Shown: one piece after another, positions 15,807 through 25,454 of the stretch
Numbering within the stretch: position 1 is the first letter of the stretch
How the letters are laid out: each line of letters starts with the position of its first letter
Source of the DNA: Mycolicibacterium parafortuitum
Lineage (GTDB): Bacteria; Actinomycetota; Actinomycetes; Mycobacteriales; Mycobacteriaceae
Reading direction: 5' to 3'
Length of the DNA stretch: 64,000 nucleotides
Assembly (NCBI RefSeq): GCF_002086815.1
Contig: NZ_MVID01000016.1
Span: 60,561 to 124,560, forward strand
Notes under the pieces: generated by a model
Seen by the model: only the letters and a program-made list of their open reading frames with translations
Database searches by the model: none
Told to the model about the DNA's origin: nothing
Program-made: the position numbers and the translations under genes

Positions 15807-16658
15807 GTGGCGGCCGGTATCTCGCTGAGTCTCGAAGGCCGCGTCGTGGTCGTCTCCGGCGCCGGTGGTGGCGGCATCGGGACCACCGTCACCCGGCTGG
15901 CGGCCGAGGCCGGGGCCACCGTGGTCGCGGTCAGCCGCTCGCAGGACAACCTCGACGAGCACGTCGCCCCGCTGGCGGGGGATGGCCTGTCCGTGGTGCC
16001 GGTGGCGGCCGACGCGTCCACCGACGACGGCATCGCCACTGTGCTGTCGGCGGTGCGCGACCTCGACGGCGACCTGTACGGGTTGGTCAACATCGCAGGC
16101 GGCGCGGCGCCGTCGACGTGGATGCCGGCCACCCGCGTCAACCGCGACGACTGGCGGGCGTTGTTCGCCGCCAACCTGGAGACGGCGTTCTTCATGAGCC
16201 AGGCCGTCGCGGCCGAGCTGCGAAGCCGGGGCCGCAAGGGGTCGATCGTGTCGGTCTCGTCGATCAGCGGCATGAACACCGCGCCGTTCCACATCGCCTA
16301 CGGCACAGCCAAAGCCGCGATCGTCGCGATGACCCGCACGATGGCCGTCGAGCTCGCGCAGGCCGGCATCCGCGTCAACGCCGTCGCGCCCGGGGTCACC
16401 GAGACCGCCGCGTCACGCATGTACGTCGACGAGGACCCCGAGCGCGACCGCACCGCGATCGCGATGGGGCGCCGCGGCACTCCCGAGGAGCAGGCCGGCG
16501 CGATCCTGTTCATGCTCAGCGACCTGTCGAGCTACATCACCGGCCAGACACTGCTGGTCGACGGCGGCTTGAACCTGAAGTGGAGCCACCTCGGCGCGGA
16601 CAACACGTCCCTGTTCCTCAAAGACGAGTCCTTCCGACAGGTAATCAGCCGGCATTGA
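15807..16658 (+). CDS. SDR family oxidoreductase
   Basis: 283 aa classical SDR. The glycine-rich cofactor motif is GAGGGGIGTTV at about residues 19-29; the catalytic Ser is in VSVSSISGMN and the Tyr/Lys pair in YGTAKAA. The GTG at 15807 starts the first gene of the rightward operon; its ribosome site is weak. It is followed after 22 nt by the Rieske oxygenase gene. A dehydrogenation role in the same catabolic route is likely; the substrate is unknown. Confidence 0.88.
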   Translation: MAAGISLSLEGRVVVVSGAGGGGIGTTVTRLAAEAGATVVAVSRSQDNLDEHVAPLAGDGLSVVPVAADASTDDGIATVLSAVRDLDGDLYGLVNIAGGAAPSTWMPATRVNRDDWRALFAANLETAFFMSQAVAAELRSRGRKGSIVSVSSISGMNTAPFHIAYGTAKAAIVAMTRTMAVELAQAGIRVNAVAPGVTETAASRMYVDEDPERDRTAIAMGRRGTPEEQAGAILFMLSDLSSYITGQTLLVDGGLNLKWSHLGADNTSLFLKDESFRQVISRH

Positions 16659-16680
16659 GCCGTTACTGAAAGGAAGATCG

Positions 16681-18096
16681 ATGACCCACACCGGATCCGA
16701 CCTGGACGCTGCGATCGGCGTCGACGGCGTGCCCGACGACTCGACCGGCATCATCGCCGAGGACCTGTCCGAGCCGGTGACCATCCCGGTCGAGGCCTAC
16801 ACCTCCGAGGCCTACGCCCGTGCCGAACGGGACAGGTTGTGGCGCAAGGTGTGGCAGCAGGTCGGCCGGGTCGAGGAGCTACCCGAGGTCGGCAGCTACC
16901 TGACCTACGACATCCTCGACGACTCGATCATCGTGGTCCGGACCGGGCCGGATTCCTTCGCCGCGCACCACAACGTCTGCATGCACCGCGGCCGCCGACT
17001 CGTCGACACCCCCGAGGGGGCGAAGAACGCGACCGGCCGGGCCCGCAAGTCGTTCGTGTGCGGATTCCACGGCTGGACCTACGGCCTGGACGGAACCTGT
17101 ACGCACATCCGCGAACAGGACGACTGGAAAGGCGTGCTCACCGAACGCAACACCCACCTGGCGCCGGTGCAGGTCGACACGTGGGGCGGCTGGCTGTTCG
17201 TGAACATGGACCCCGAGTGTGAACCGCTGGCGGACTACCTGTTCCCGGCCTCGAAGATCCTGGAACCGTTCGGCCTGGAGAACATGCGCTACAAGTGGCG
17301 CAAATGGCTGTACTTCGACTGCAACTGGAAGGTCGCGCTGGAGGCGTTCAACGAGACCTATCACGTGTTCACCACCCACCCCGAGTTCAACAAGTTCGGC
17401 GAATTCAAGGGGTGGGCGAAAGCCCAGGGCAAGCACAGCAACATCGGCTACGACGCGCCCAAGGACATGGAGGCGACCAAGTCCAAGATCCGGCTCGGCA
17501 CCGGCGACGACCCGCGCGTCTCGACCGCCGAGATGCAGATGTACACCTGGGAACAGACCAACGCCACGACCACTGAGACGCTGGTGAACGCCGCCAAACG
17601 CCTGGTCGACGAACTGCCCGAGGGCACCCCGCCGGACAAGGTGCTCGAACACTGGCTGGCCTCGGCGCGCCGCGACGACGAGGCGCGCGGGGTGATCTGG
17701 CCGACGATCCCGCCGGACATCCTGGGCCAGAGCGGCACGGCGTGGCAGATCTTCCCGAACCTGCAGGTCGGGCAGGGGCTGACCACGGCCCTGTGCTACA
17801 GCGCGCGGCCCGACCCGGGCTACCACCCGGACAGGTGCATCTTCGAGGTCGCCACGCTCGAGCTGTTCCCGATAGGTCAAGAGCCGCAGACCGAGTGGGA
17901 GTACACACCGAAGGAGTCGCCGAACTGGCTGTCGGTGCTGCCGCAGGACTTCTCGAACATGGCCGCGGTCCAGCAGGGCATGAAGTCGGCCGGGTTCGCG
18001 GGCACGCTGCCCAACCCGTACCGCGAACGCAGCACGGTGAACCTGCACTACCAGCTGTCCAAGTACATGGGCACCGGAGAACCCCGAGCGTTGTAG
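16681..18096 (+). CDS. Rieske non-haem iron ring-hydroxylating oxygenase, alpha subunit
   Basis: 471 aa. The Rieske [2Fe-2S] ligands are clear: C100 and H102 in NVCMHRGRR, C127 and H130 in CGFHGW. The mononuclear iron site is represented by NETYHVFTTHPEF, with two His in the usual spacing. This is a complete alpha subunit; no beta subunit, ferredoxin or reductase is encoded nearby, so electrons must come from elsewhere and the enzyme may be a homo-oligomeric oxygenase acting on a large substrate. An AAGGAAG site precedes the ATG. The 49-nt hairpin at 18100 follows 3 nt after its stop. It probably hydroxylates or cleaves an aromatic or alicyclic intermediate. Confidence 0.93.
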   Translation: MTHTGSDLDAAIGVDGVPDDSTGIIAEDLSEPVTIPVEAYTSEAYARAERDRLWRKVWQQVGRVEELPEVGSYLTYDILDDSIIVVRTGPDSFAAHHNVCMHRGRRLVDTPEGAKNATGRARKSFVCGFHGWTYGLDGTCTHIREQDDWKGVLTERNTHLAPVQVDTWGGWLFVNMDPECEPLADYLFPASKILEPFGLENMRYKWRKWLYFDCNWKVALEAFNETYHVFTTHPEFNKFGEFKGWAKAQGKHSNIGYDAPKDMEATKSKIRLGTGDDPRVSTAEMQMYTWEQTNATTTETLVNAAKRLVDELPEGTPPDKVLEHWLASARRDDEARGVIWPTIPPDILGQSGTAWQIFPNLQVGQGLTTALCYSARPDPGYHPDRCIFEVATLELFPIGQEPQTEWEYTPKESPNWLSVLPQDFSNMAAVQQGMKSAGFAGTLPNPYRERSTVNLHYQLSKYMGTGEPRAL

Positions 18097-18099
18097 AGC

Positions 18100-18148
18100 G
18101 ATTTCGGCGTAGTTGGTCACGCTCACCTTGACCAACTGCACCGAAATC
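18100..18148. repeat. Intercistronic hairpin, copy 1 (20-nt arms, 9-nt loop)
   Basis: The left arm GATTTCGGCGTAGTTGGTCA (18100-18119) pairs with TGACCAACTGCACCGAAATC (18129-18148) with one mismatch and one G-T pair, across a 9-nt loop. It begins 3 nt after the Rieske gene stop and ends just before the GAGGAGGAGA ribosome site of the next gene. A near-identical copy lies at 29632-29680 in the same operon. Confidence 0.8.
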
Positions 18149-18165
18149 ACGAGGAGGAGACCACA

Positions 18166-20022
18166 TTGACGACCACCGAGACCTCGTGCGGACCCACTGA
18201 CACCCCCGACGACGTCGACATCCCCGCCATGCGGGAGCGCTACGCCGCCGAACGCGCGAAGCGGTTGCGGCCCGACGGCGGGGACCAGTACCTCGAGCTC
18301 GAGGGGGAGTACGCCGAGTTCGCCGAGGTGGACCCGTACACGCCGCGCACCGAGCGCGACCCGGTGGTCGAGGACGCCGAGGTGGTGATCCTCGGTGGCG
18401 GGTTCGCCGGGCTGCTGGCCGGGGCCTACCTGAAAAAGGCCGGGGTGACCGGGATCCGGGTCATCGAGATGGCAGGCGACTTCGGCGGTGTCTGGTACTG
18501 GAACCGGTTCCCGGGCATCCAGTGCGACAACGACGCGTACTGCTACATCCCGTTGCTCGAGGAGCTCGGTTTCATGCCGAGCAAGAAATTCGCCGACGGT
18601 GCCGAGATCTTCGGCCACTGCCGCAACATCGGAAAGCACTTCGGGCTCTACGACGGAGCGTTGTTCTCGACACAGGTCCGCGAACTGTGGTGGGAGGACG
18701 GTACGCAGCGCTGGCGGATCGGCACCGACCGCGGCGACGACATCCGGGCCCGTTTCGTCGTGATGGCACAAGGTTCCTACAACCGGCCGAAGCTGCCCGG
18801 CATCCCCGGCATCAAGGAGTACCGGGACGCCGGCGGGCACGTGTTCCACTCCGCGCGCTGGGATTACGACTACACCGGTGGCGACGCCGACGGCGGTCTG
18901 CACAAGCTCGCCGACAAGCGGGTCGCGCTGGTCGGCACCGGCGCGACCGGGATCCAGCTGGTTCCGCACCTGGGCCGGGATGCCCAGCAGCTGTACGTGT
19001 TCCAGCGCACACCGTCCTCGGTGGATGCGCGCACCAACCCGCCCACCGACCCGCAGTGGGCGGCCTCCCTGCGGCCCGGCTGGCAGGAAGAGCGCAAGCG
19101 CAACTTCCACAACTGGTCGCCGTTCGTCGGCGTGGTGTTCGGTGAGCCGGACCTGGTGTGTGACTTCTGGACCGAACTGGGCCGCAACCTGACCGCGCGG
19201 ATCGCCGCCCTGCCCGACCCCGCGGCCGCCACGATCGAACAGATCATGGAGTTCCGGGAGGAAGAGGACTACAAGATCATGGAGCGGCTGCGCCGCCGCG
19301 TCGCCGAGATCGTCGAGGATCCGGAGACCGCCGAGGCGCTCAAGCCCTACTACCGGTTCATGTGCAAACGCCCGACCTCCAGCGAGCACTACCTGGCAAC
19401 CTTCAACCGCCCCAACGTGACACTGGTCGACGTCTCGGAATCCCAAGGGGTGGAGCGCCTCACCGACAAGGGGATCGTCGCCGACGGCGTCGAGTTCGAG
19501 GTCGACTGCGTGATCTTCGCCAGCGGTTTCGAGATCTCCACCGAGATCCGCCGCCGGTTCGCGATCGAATCCATCACCGGCCGCGACGGCCTGTCCCTGT
19601 TCGACCACTGGCGCGACGATTACAAGACCCTGCACGGGATGACCAGCCGCGGGTTCCCGAACCAGTTCTTCATGGGCTTCATCCAGGGCGGCGTGTCGGC
19701 GAACACCACCGCGATGTTCGAGCAGCAGGCCCAGCACATCGCCTACCTGATCGCCGAGGCGCAGAAGCGCGGCGCGACCGTCGTCGAGCCGACGCAGGAG
19801 GCGCAGGACAGCTGGGTACGCACCGTGCGTGAACTGTCGATCGACAACTCGGCGTTCGAATTGTCCTGCACCCCCGGCTACTACAACAACGAGGGGCGTG
19901 GCGGTGCGGTACGCAACGGCGCCTTCCTCGGCGACTTCTATTCGCCCGGCTTCTACGCGTTCGACGAGCTGATCGACGAGTGGCGCAAGAGGGGCGATCT
20001 CGACGGCCTGGAACTTTCGTGA
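18166..20022 (+). CDS. Flavin-binding monooxygenase, Baeyer-Villiger-like
   Basis: 618 aa from a TTG start with a strong GAGGAGGAGA site 5 nt upstream. It has an FAD Rossmann motif (VILGGGFAGLLAGAYL, about residue 75), a second dinucleotide motif for NADPH (ALVGTGATGIQ, about residue 255) and a fingerprint-like GHVFHSARWD that fits G-x3-H-x3-W-D of class B monooxygenases, although the preceding F-x is not conserved. The WYWNRFPGIQCD segment is also typical of cyclohexanone/4-hydroxyacetophenone monooxygenase relatives. The expected reaction is NADPH- and O2-dependent oxygen insertion next to a ketone, giving an ester or lactone. It lies in the Rieske/SDR operon. Confidence 0.88.
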   Translation: MTTTETSCGPTDTPDDVDIPAMRERYAAERAKRLRPDGGDQYLELEGEYAEFAEVDPYTPRTERDPVVEDAEVVILGGGFAGLLAGAYLKKAGVTGIRVIEMAGDFGGVWYWNRFPGIQCDNDAYCYIPLLEELGFMPSKKFADGAEIFGHCRNIGKHFGLYDGALFSTQVRELWWEDGTQRWRIGTDRGDDIRARFVVMAQGSYNRPKLPGIPGIKEYRDAGGHVFHSARWDYDYTGGDADGGLHKLADKRVALVGTGATGIQLVPHLGRDAQQLYVFQRTPSSVDARTNPPTDPQWAASLRPGWQEERKRNFHNWSPFVGVVFGEPDLVCDFWTELGRNLTARIAALPDPAAATIEQIMEFREEEDYKIMERLRRRVAEIVEDPETAEALKPYYRFMCKRPTSSEHYLATFNRPNVTLVDVSESQGVERLTDKGIVADGVEFEVDCVIFASGFEISTEIRRRFAIESITGRDGLSLFDHWRDDYKTLHGMTSRGFPNQFFMGFIQGGVSANTTAMFEQQAQHIAYLIAEAQKRGATVVEPTQEAQDSWVRTVRELSIDNSAFELSCTPGYYNNEGRGGAVRNGAFLGDFYSPGFYAFDELIDEWRKRGDLDGLELS

Positions 20023-20045
20023 CCGGGCGCACTGACGTGACCCCA

Positions 20046-20064
20046 CGGCGGAAATGGGCCGCCG
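20046..20064. repeat. Short intercistronic inverted repeat
   Basis: CGGCGG (20046-20051) and CCGCCG (20059-20064) can pair across a 7-nt loop in the 82-nt gap between the flavin monooxygenase and the next SDR gene. It is unrelated in sequence to the two 49-nt hairpins of this operon. It is a weak element and may simply be a processing or attenuation stem. Confidence 0.35.
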
Positions 20065-20104
20065 AAACTGCCACTGCGTTACGCGATTGCGTGGGACCGA
20101 AGCC

Positions 20105-21028
20105 ATGACCGACGAACGATTCGACGGCCGCGTCGCGGTCGTCACCGGCGCCGGACGGGGACTCGGCCGCGCGTATGCGCTGATGTTCGCCGCCGGCGGC
20201 GCCCGGGTGGTGGTCAACGACGTCGGCGGCAGCCTCACCGGGGAGGGCGCCGACGCGGGCCCCGCGCAGGCCGTCGCCGACGAGATCACCGCCGCGGGAG
20301 GCACCGCGGTCGCCAGCACCGCGTCGGTCACGACGGCCGAGGGCGGCGCGGCGATCATCGACACCGCCCGCGAACACTTCGGCGGCATCGACATTCTCGT
20401 GCACAACGCGGGCAACGTCAGGCGTGGATCACTACGCGAGATGAGCTACGACGACTTCGACGCGGTGGTCGATGTCCACCTGCGCGGTGCGTTCCATGTG
20501 GTGCGGCCGGCGTTCCCGCTGATGTGCGACAACGGCTACGGCCGCATCGTGCTGACGTCGTCGATCGGCGGGCTGTACGGCAACCACGACGTCGTCAACT
20601 ACGCCGTCGCGAAGGCCGGCGTGATCGGGCTGTCCAACGTCGCCGCGCTCGAAGGCGCCGCCCACGGTGTGACGAGCAACGTCATCGTCCCGGCCGCGGT
20701 GACCCGGATGGCCGAGGGCATCGACACCTCGGCGTACCCGCCGATGGGGCCCGAGCTCGTCGCCCCCGCGGTCGGGTGGCTGGCGCACGAAACCTGTTCG
20801 GTGACAGGCGAGATCTTCATCGCGCTGGCGGGCCGGATCGCCAGGGCGCTGATCGCCGAGACACCGGGGGTGTATCAGCCGTCGTGGACGATCGGCGAGG
20901 TCGGCGGCCGCATCGGCGAGATCCGGGACTTCGGCGCGCCGGTGGTCTTCCCGGTGGTGCCCAGCGGGCACAACGACCACATCGGCTACAGCTTCGCGAT
21001 GGCCGCGCGGGAGACCCTCCATGGCTGA
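20105..21028 (+). CDS. SDR family protein, MFE-2-like (hydroxyacyl-CoA dehydrogenase type)
   Basis: 307 aa from the ATG at 20105. The N-terminus VAVVTGAGRGLGRAYALMFA followed by VVVNDVGGSLTGEG resembles the dehydrogenase domain of multifunctional enzyme type 2 and related mycobacterial hydroxyacyl-CoA or hydroxysteroid dehydrogenases. The catalytic Ser is in LTSSIGGLYG and the pair in YAVAKAG. It overlaps the CoA-transferase gene by 8 nt. It probably oxidises a 3-hydroxyacyl-CoA in a beta-oxidation-like step. Confidence 0.85.
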   Translation: MTDERFDGRVAVVTGAGRGLGRAYALMFAAGGARVVVNDVGGSLTGEGADAGPAQAVADEITAAGGTAVASTASVTTAEGGAAIIDTAREHFGGIDILVHNAGNVRRGSLREMSYDDFDAVVDVHLRGAFHVVRPAFPLMCDNGYGRIVLTSSIGGLYGNHDVVNYAVAKAGVIGLSNVAALEGAAHGVTSNVIVPAAVTRMAEGIDTSAYPPMGPELVAPAVGWLAHETCSVTGEIFIALAGRIARALIAETPGVYQPSWTIGEVGGRIGEIRDFGAPVVFPVVPSGHNDHIGYSFAMAARETLHG

Positions 21029-22187
21029 CACCGGACCGCTCGCGGGGATCCGCGTGGTCGACCTGACCGCGATGGTGATGGGTCCCTACTGCACGCAGAT
21101 CATGGCCGACATGGGCGCCGACGTCGTCAAGATCGAACCGCCGGAAGGTGACAACACCCGCTACATCTCGGTCGGCCCCGCCGCGGGCATGAGCGGTGTG
21201 TTCGTCAACGTCAACCGCGGCAAGCGCAGCGTCGTGCTGGACCTGCGCAGCCCCGACGGCCGCGCCGCGATGCGCGAACTGGTGCGGCGCGCCGACGTGT
21301 TCATCCATTCGATGCGCGCGAAGGCGATCACCAGACTCGGGCTCGGATACGCCGATGTGTCGGCGCTGAACCCGTCGATCGTCTACACCAACTGCTACGG
21401 CTACGGCAGGCGCGGACCCGAACGCGACCGGCCCGCCTACGACGACACCATCCAGGCCGAGTGCGGACTTCCCGCGGTGCAGAAACAACTCACCGGCGAG
21501 GCCGACTACGTCGGCACCATCATGGCGGACAAGGTCGCCGGGCTCACGGCGCTCTACGCCACGATGATGGCGTTGTTTCATCGGGAGCGGACCGGGGAAG
21601 GTCAAGAGGTAGAGGTCGCGATGTTCGAGACGATGGCCTCCTTCATGCTGGTCGAACATGCCAACGGCGCCATGTTCGACCCCCCGCTCGGCCCCGCCGT
21701 GTATCCGCGCACCGTCGCGCCGAACCGCCGGCCGTACCGCACCAAGGACGGCTACATCGCCGCGCTGATCTACAACGACAAGCACTGGAACGCGTTCGTC
21801 GCGGCCGTGCAGCCGGCATGGGCGTCCGCTACCTACGCGACGCTGGAAGCGCGCGCCCACCAGATCGACACGGTGTACGGCCTGGTCGCGCAGACGCTGG
21901 CCGAACGCACCACCGCGGAATGGCTGGACCTGTTCCGCGAGTTGGAGATTCCCGCCGCGCCGCTGAACACACCGGACGCGCTGTTCGACGATCCGCATCT
22001 GAACGCGGTCGGATTGTTCGAGACCGTCGACACCCCACACGGACCGGTGCGCTTTCCCGGTGTGCCGACCTGGTTTTCGCGCACGCCGGGCAAGGTCCGC
22101 GGCCCCGCTCCGGAACTGGGCGCCGACACCGGCGCCGTGCTGGCCGAACTCGGCCTCGCTCTGGGCGAAGAGGAGCAGGTGAGCTGA
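21021..22187 (+). CDS. CaiB/BaiF (class III) CoA-transferase
   Basis: 388 aa, full length for the family. The N-terminus GIRVVDLTAMVMGPYCTQIMADMGADVVKIEPPEGD is the class III CoA-transferase signature, and the catalytic Asp is expected in the later DDTIQAECG segment. The enzyme moves CoA between acids without ATP, which would recycle CoA within the pathway alongside the two acyl-CoA synthetases of the divergent operon. Its stop overlaps the next ATG (TGATG). Donor and acceptor acids are unknown. Confidence 0.9.
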   Translation: MADTGPLAGIRVVDLTAMVMGPYCTQIMADMGADVVKIEPPEGDNTRYISVGPAAGMSGVFVNVNRGKRSVVLDLRSPDGRAAMRELVRRADVFIHSMRAKAITRLGLGYADVSALNPSIVYTNCYGYGRRGPERDRPAYDDTIQAECGLPAVQKQLTGEADYVGTIMADKVAGLTALYATMMALFHRERTGEGQEVEVAMFETMASFMLVEHANGAMFDPPLGPAVYPRTVAPNRRPYRTKDGYIAALIYNDKHWNAFVAAVQPAWASATYATLEARAHQIDTVYGLVAQTLAERTTAEWLDLFRELEIPAAPLNTPDALFDDPHLNAVGLFETVDTPHGPVRFPGVPTWFSRTPGKVRGPAPELGADTGAVLAELGLALGEEEQVS

Positions 22188-23359
22188 TGGACTTCGACAT
22201 GGGTAAGCGCGCGGGCGACCTGCGACGCGAGTTGCGTGCGCTGGTCGACGAGCATGTCCCCGAACACTTTCTGGGCGCGTTCACCGACGACCCCGCCGAT
22301 CTGGAGACCGCGCAACAGTTTTGCCGCACACTGGCCGAACGCAACCTGCTGTGCATGGCATGGCCGGAGGAGTTCGGCGGCGGCGGTGCGTCGGTGTGGG
22401 AGCAGACCGTGGTGCGCGAGGAGATGTGGGCCCACCACGAGCCGCGCGGCGCGCAGTACATGGGCGTGAACTGGGTCGGGCCGATCATCATGCGGCACGG
22501 CACCGAGGAACAGCAGCGCAGACATCTGCCGCTGATCGCGGCGGGCGAGGTGATCTGGTGTCAGGGCTTCTCCGAACCCGAGGCGGGATCGGATCTGGCG
22601 TCGCTGCGGACGTATGCGCGCCCCGACGGCGACGGCTGGCTGGTCAGCGGGCAGAAGATCTGGACGTCGTACGCCACGATGGCGCAGTGGTGCTTCCTGC
22701 TGGCCAGGACATCCAGGGTGGGAGAGGGCGCGACCCAGAAGAAGCAACAAGGCCTGACCATCTTCCTTGTGCCGATGGATGATCCGGCGATCACCGTGCG
22801 ACCCATCGGCACCATGTTGGGGCCGCACCATCTCAACGAGGTGTTCTTCGACGATCTGCGCGTCACCGAGGCCGACGTGCTCGGCACCGTGGACCAGGGC
22901 TGGTCGATCGTGCAGGACGTGATGTCCTTCGAGCGGGTCGGCATCGCGAGGTACGCGAGGTGTGAACGGCTGTTGGCCGCGGCGCCGGGCGTGCTGGGGC
23001 AGCGGTGGGAGTCACTGCCCGGCGAGCTGCGAGGACGCTGGATCCGGATGCTGACGCACTGCCGCCGCGCCCGGCTGCTCGCCTACCGGGTGGTGGAGTT
23101 GCAGAGCAGTGGGCGCATCGCCCCCGGTGATGCGGCGGCGTACCGTATCGCGGTCACCAAACTCGATCAGGACAGCGCCGAGGTGCTGTCCGACATCGCC
23201 GCCGAGGTCCGCCACGACGACCACCGCGCCGCATGGTTCCTCGGCGAGGTCGAGGACCACTGGCGCTACTCCCAAGCCTCCACGGTGTCGTCGGGAAGCA
23301 TTGAGATGCAACGAATTCTGCTGTCCCGCGCGATGCTGTCCGCGGGGGCGAACCGATGA
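22187..23359 (+). CDS. Acyl-CoA dehydrogenase (FadE-like), pair 1 large subunit
   Basis: 390 aa from the ATG at 22187. Typical flavoprotein motifs are WCQGFSEPEAGSDLASLRT and GWLVSGQKIWTSYATMAQWC, with the C-terminal SSGSIEMQRILLSRAML. It overlaps by 4 nt the gene for a shorter acyl-CoA dehydrogenase homologue at 23356. Adjacent FadE genes in cholesterol and related mycobacterial pathways make alpha2beta2 enzymes for polycyclic or branched CoA thioesters; the arrangement here suggests the same. The reaction would be alpha,beta-dehydrogenation of an acyl-CoA with FAD. Confidence 0.9.
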   Translation: MDFDMGKRAGDLRRELRALVDEHVPEHFLGAFTDDPADLETAQQFCRTLAERNLLCMAWPEEFGGGGASVWEQTVVREEMWAHHEPRGAQYMGVNWVGPIIMRHGTEEQQRRHLPLIAAGEVIWCQGFSEPEAGSDLASLRTYARPDGDGWLVSGQKIWTSYATMAQWCFLLARTSRVGEGATQKKQQGLTIFLVPMDDPAITVRPIGTMLGPHHLNEVFFDDLRVTEADVLGTVDQGWSIVQDVMSFERVGIARYARCERLLAAAPGVLGQRWESLPGELRGRWIRMLTHCRRARLLAYRVVELQSSGRIAPGDAAAYRIAVTKLDQDSAEVLSDIAAEVRHDDHRAAWFLGEVEDHWRYSQASTVSSGSIEMQRILLSRAMLSAGANR

Positions 23360-24273
23360 TCCTCGATCTCAGCGACGACGCCCTCGAGTACGGTAGACAG
23401 GCGCAACACGCGTTCGAGTCCGCCGGCGGCGACCGGCTCGTCGAGCAGGCCGAAGCCGATCCCGCGTCCCGCGAGGCGCTGGTCGGCCCGGTGCTCGACG
23501 GTCTCGGCGCCTGGGACCTGGACCCGCGCGACGACGCCGACACCCTGGAAGCCGCGGCTGCGCTGTGCCGCAGCGCGGGATACTGGGCGCTGCCGTACCC
23601 GCTGGCCGATCGCCTCGCCCGACCAGGTGACCTGGACGCCGACGGACTCGTCGTGGTGGGCGGACCCAGGCCCGCCGCACCGCTGGCCGGGATCGAGCTG
23701 CGCTGGGCCGCCGTCGATCTCGACGGGCACCGCGCCATGGTCACCGGACGCGGACCCACCGGACCAGGGTTCGTCACCGAACTGGAGCTCACACCCGCCG
23801 GGGACGGGCCGGCCCGCGACGTCGCGCTGGCCCTGGTACTTCCGTGCTGGACGCTGCTGGGCATGCTGGACCGCGCGATCGCGCTGACCGTCTCGCACGT
23901 GAGCCTGCGCAAACAGTTCGGTCAGACCCTGTCGTCGTTCCAGGGCGTCCAGTTCCAGCTCACCGACGCCGAAGTCGAGCGCAGCGGGGTCGACATCCTC
24001 GCCAAACACGCACTGTGGAGTATCGCGACCGACCAACCGCACACCGTCGACGACGCACTGGCCTTGCGGCTGGCCGCGATCGAAGCCGCCGACGTCGTCT
24101 TCCGGGTCTGTCACCAACTGCACGGCGCGGCCGGCTTCTGCGACGAGACGACGCTGTCGTGGCTGTCGCGCTACAGCCAGCCGCTGCGCCGGCTGCCGTT
24201 CGGATTATCCTCCACGCGTGAGCATCTCACCCGGAGCGCCGGGCGGCGCGGGCTGTCGGGGTTGTTCGCATGA
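23356..24273 (+). CDS. Acyl-CoA dehydrogenase-like small subunit, pair 1
   Basis: 305 aa, clearly shorter than a full acyl-CoA dehydrogenase (about 380). The middle domain is reduced, while the C-terminal helical part keeps LRKQFGQTLSSFQGVQFQLTDAEVE and the QLHGAAGF segment. This fits the partner subunit of a heterotetrameric FadE, in which FAD and catalytic residues are shared. It is coupled by overlap to genes on both sides. Independent activity is doubtful. Confidence 0.82.
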   Translation: MILDLSDDALEYGRQAQHAFESAGGDRLVEQAEADPASREALVGPVLDGLGAWDLDPRDDADTLEAAAALCRSAGYWALPYPLADRLARPGDLDADGLVVVGGPRPAAPLAGIELRWAAVDLDGHRAMVTGRGPTGPGFVTELELTPAGDGPARDVALALVLPCWTLLGMLDRAIALTVSHVSLRKQFGQTLSSFQGVQFQLTDAEVERSGVDILAKHALWSIATDQPHTVDDALALRLAAIEAADVVFRVCHQLHGAAGFCDETTLSWLSRYSQPLRRLPFGLSSTREHLTRSAGRRGLSGLFA

Positions 24274-25454
24274 GTGACCTGGAGGAGTTTCGCGCCGAGG
24301 TCCGCGCCTGGTGCCGCGAGCACGTCCCGCCAGACTGGCGCGCGTCGCAGACCGGTGTCGGCGACGAGGAGTTCGTCCGGTTCCAGAAGGCGTGGTTCAC
24401 CGAGTTGCACAGCGCCGGGTATGCGGTGCCGCACTGGCCCGCCGAATGGGGCGGGGGTCTGCCGGTCGACAAACAGGTGGTGCTCTACCAGGAGCTCGCC
24501 GCCCACGACGCGCCGCGGCTGGTGCTCGCGTTCGTCGGGATCCACCACGCCGCCTCCACGTTGCTCGTCGCAGGCACCGACGAACAACGCAGACGCCACC
24601 TGCCCGCGATCCTCGACGGCGAGATCTGGGTGCAGGGCTTTTCCGAACCCGAGGCCGGATCGGACCTCGCGGCGCTGCGCACCACCGCCCGCCGGGTCGG
24701 CGACGACGGCGATCGACATTACGTCGTCAGCGGGCAGAAGTTGTGGGCCAGCGGCGGGATGCACGCCGACTGGTGCCTGCTGCTGGCGCGCACCGATCCG
24801 GACGCTCCCAAACGCCCAGGCTCTCGCAAAAGTGCAGGGATCTCGTACTTTCTGCTGGACATGACCACCCCGGGTGTCGAGGTCCGGCCGATCCGCAACG
24901 CGATGGGCGACTCACACTTCTGCGAGATCTTCCTCGACGACGTGCACATCCCGGCCGGCAACCTGATCGGGGCCGAGAACGCCGGATGGCAGGTCGCGCA
25001 GGCCACCCTCGGCGCCGAGCGCGGGATGACCATGCTCGAGCTCGCCGAACGCCTCGGTAACGCCGGGTTCCGCTGGCTGGTCGACTCCGCACCGCTCGAC
25101 GACCCGATCGTCGCCGACCGGCTCGCCGCGTTCGAGACCGAACTGACCGCGCTGCGCGGCATGTGCAGGCGCATCGTCGAACATGGCGCATCGGGTCCGG
25201 CCGACGCATCCGTGGTGAAGCTCTACTACAGCGAACTGCTGCAGCGGCTCACCGATTGCGGCGCCGAGATCGGGGGGCTGCCCGCCCACACCGTGCTGAC
25301 CAAGCCGATGTCGAGTGGCTGGGAATCCGGTTCCTGGGTACTGGATTTCATCGGCTCCTGGGAGTGGACCATCCCCGGCGGCGCCAGCGAGATCCAGCGC
25401 ACGATCATCGCCGAACGCGGGCTCGGGCTGCCGCGAGAGCCGAGTGTGGCATGA
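24270..25454 (+). CDS. Acyl-CoA dehydrogenase (FadE-like), pair 2 large subunit
   Basis: 394 aa. Motifs are VQGFSEPEAGSDLAALRT, VVSGQKLWASGGMHADWC, FCEIFLDDVHIP and the C-terminal IPGGASEIQRTIIAERGLGLP, all standard for this family. It starts 4 nt inside the preceding gene and overlaps the next one, which encodes a second shorter homologue. The operon therefore carries two large/small FadE pairs, allowing two distinct dehydrogenation steps. The substrate is probably a cyclic acyl-CoA, by context. Confidence 0.9.
   Translation: MSDLEEFRAEVRAWCREHVPPDWRASQTGVGDEEFVRFQKAWFTELHSAGYAVPHWPAEWGGGLPVDKQVVLYQELAAHDAPRLVLAFVGIHHAASTLLVAGTDEQRRRHLPAILDGEIWVQGFSEPEAGSDLAALRTTARRVGDDGDRHYVVSGQKLWASGGMHADWCLLLARTDPDAPKRPGSRKSAGISYFLLDMTTPGVEVRPIRNAMGDSHFCEIFLDDVHIPAGNLIGAENAGWQVAQATLGAERGMTMLELAERLGNAGFRWLVDSAPLDDPIVADRLAAFETELTALRGMCRRIVEHGASGPADASVVKLYYSELLQRLTDCGAEIGGLPAHTVLTKPMSSGWESGSWVLDFIGSWEWTIPGGASEIQRTIIAERGLGLPREPSVA

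Noticed and set aside
16879..20415. 1178-codon open frame on the minus strand
   Set aside because: It lies antisense to the Rieske, flavin-monooxygenase and SDR genes, which have intact catalytic motifs. Its translation is low-complexity and shows no family. Long antisense frames are expected at this GC content.
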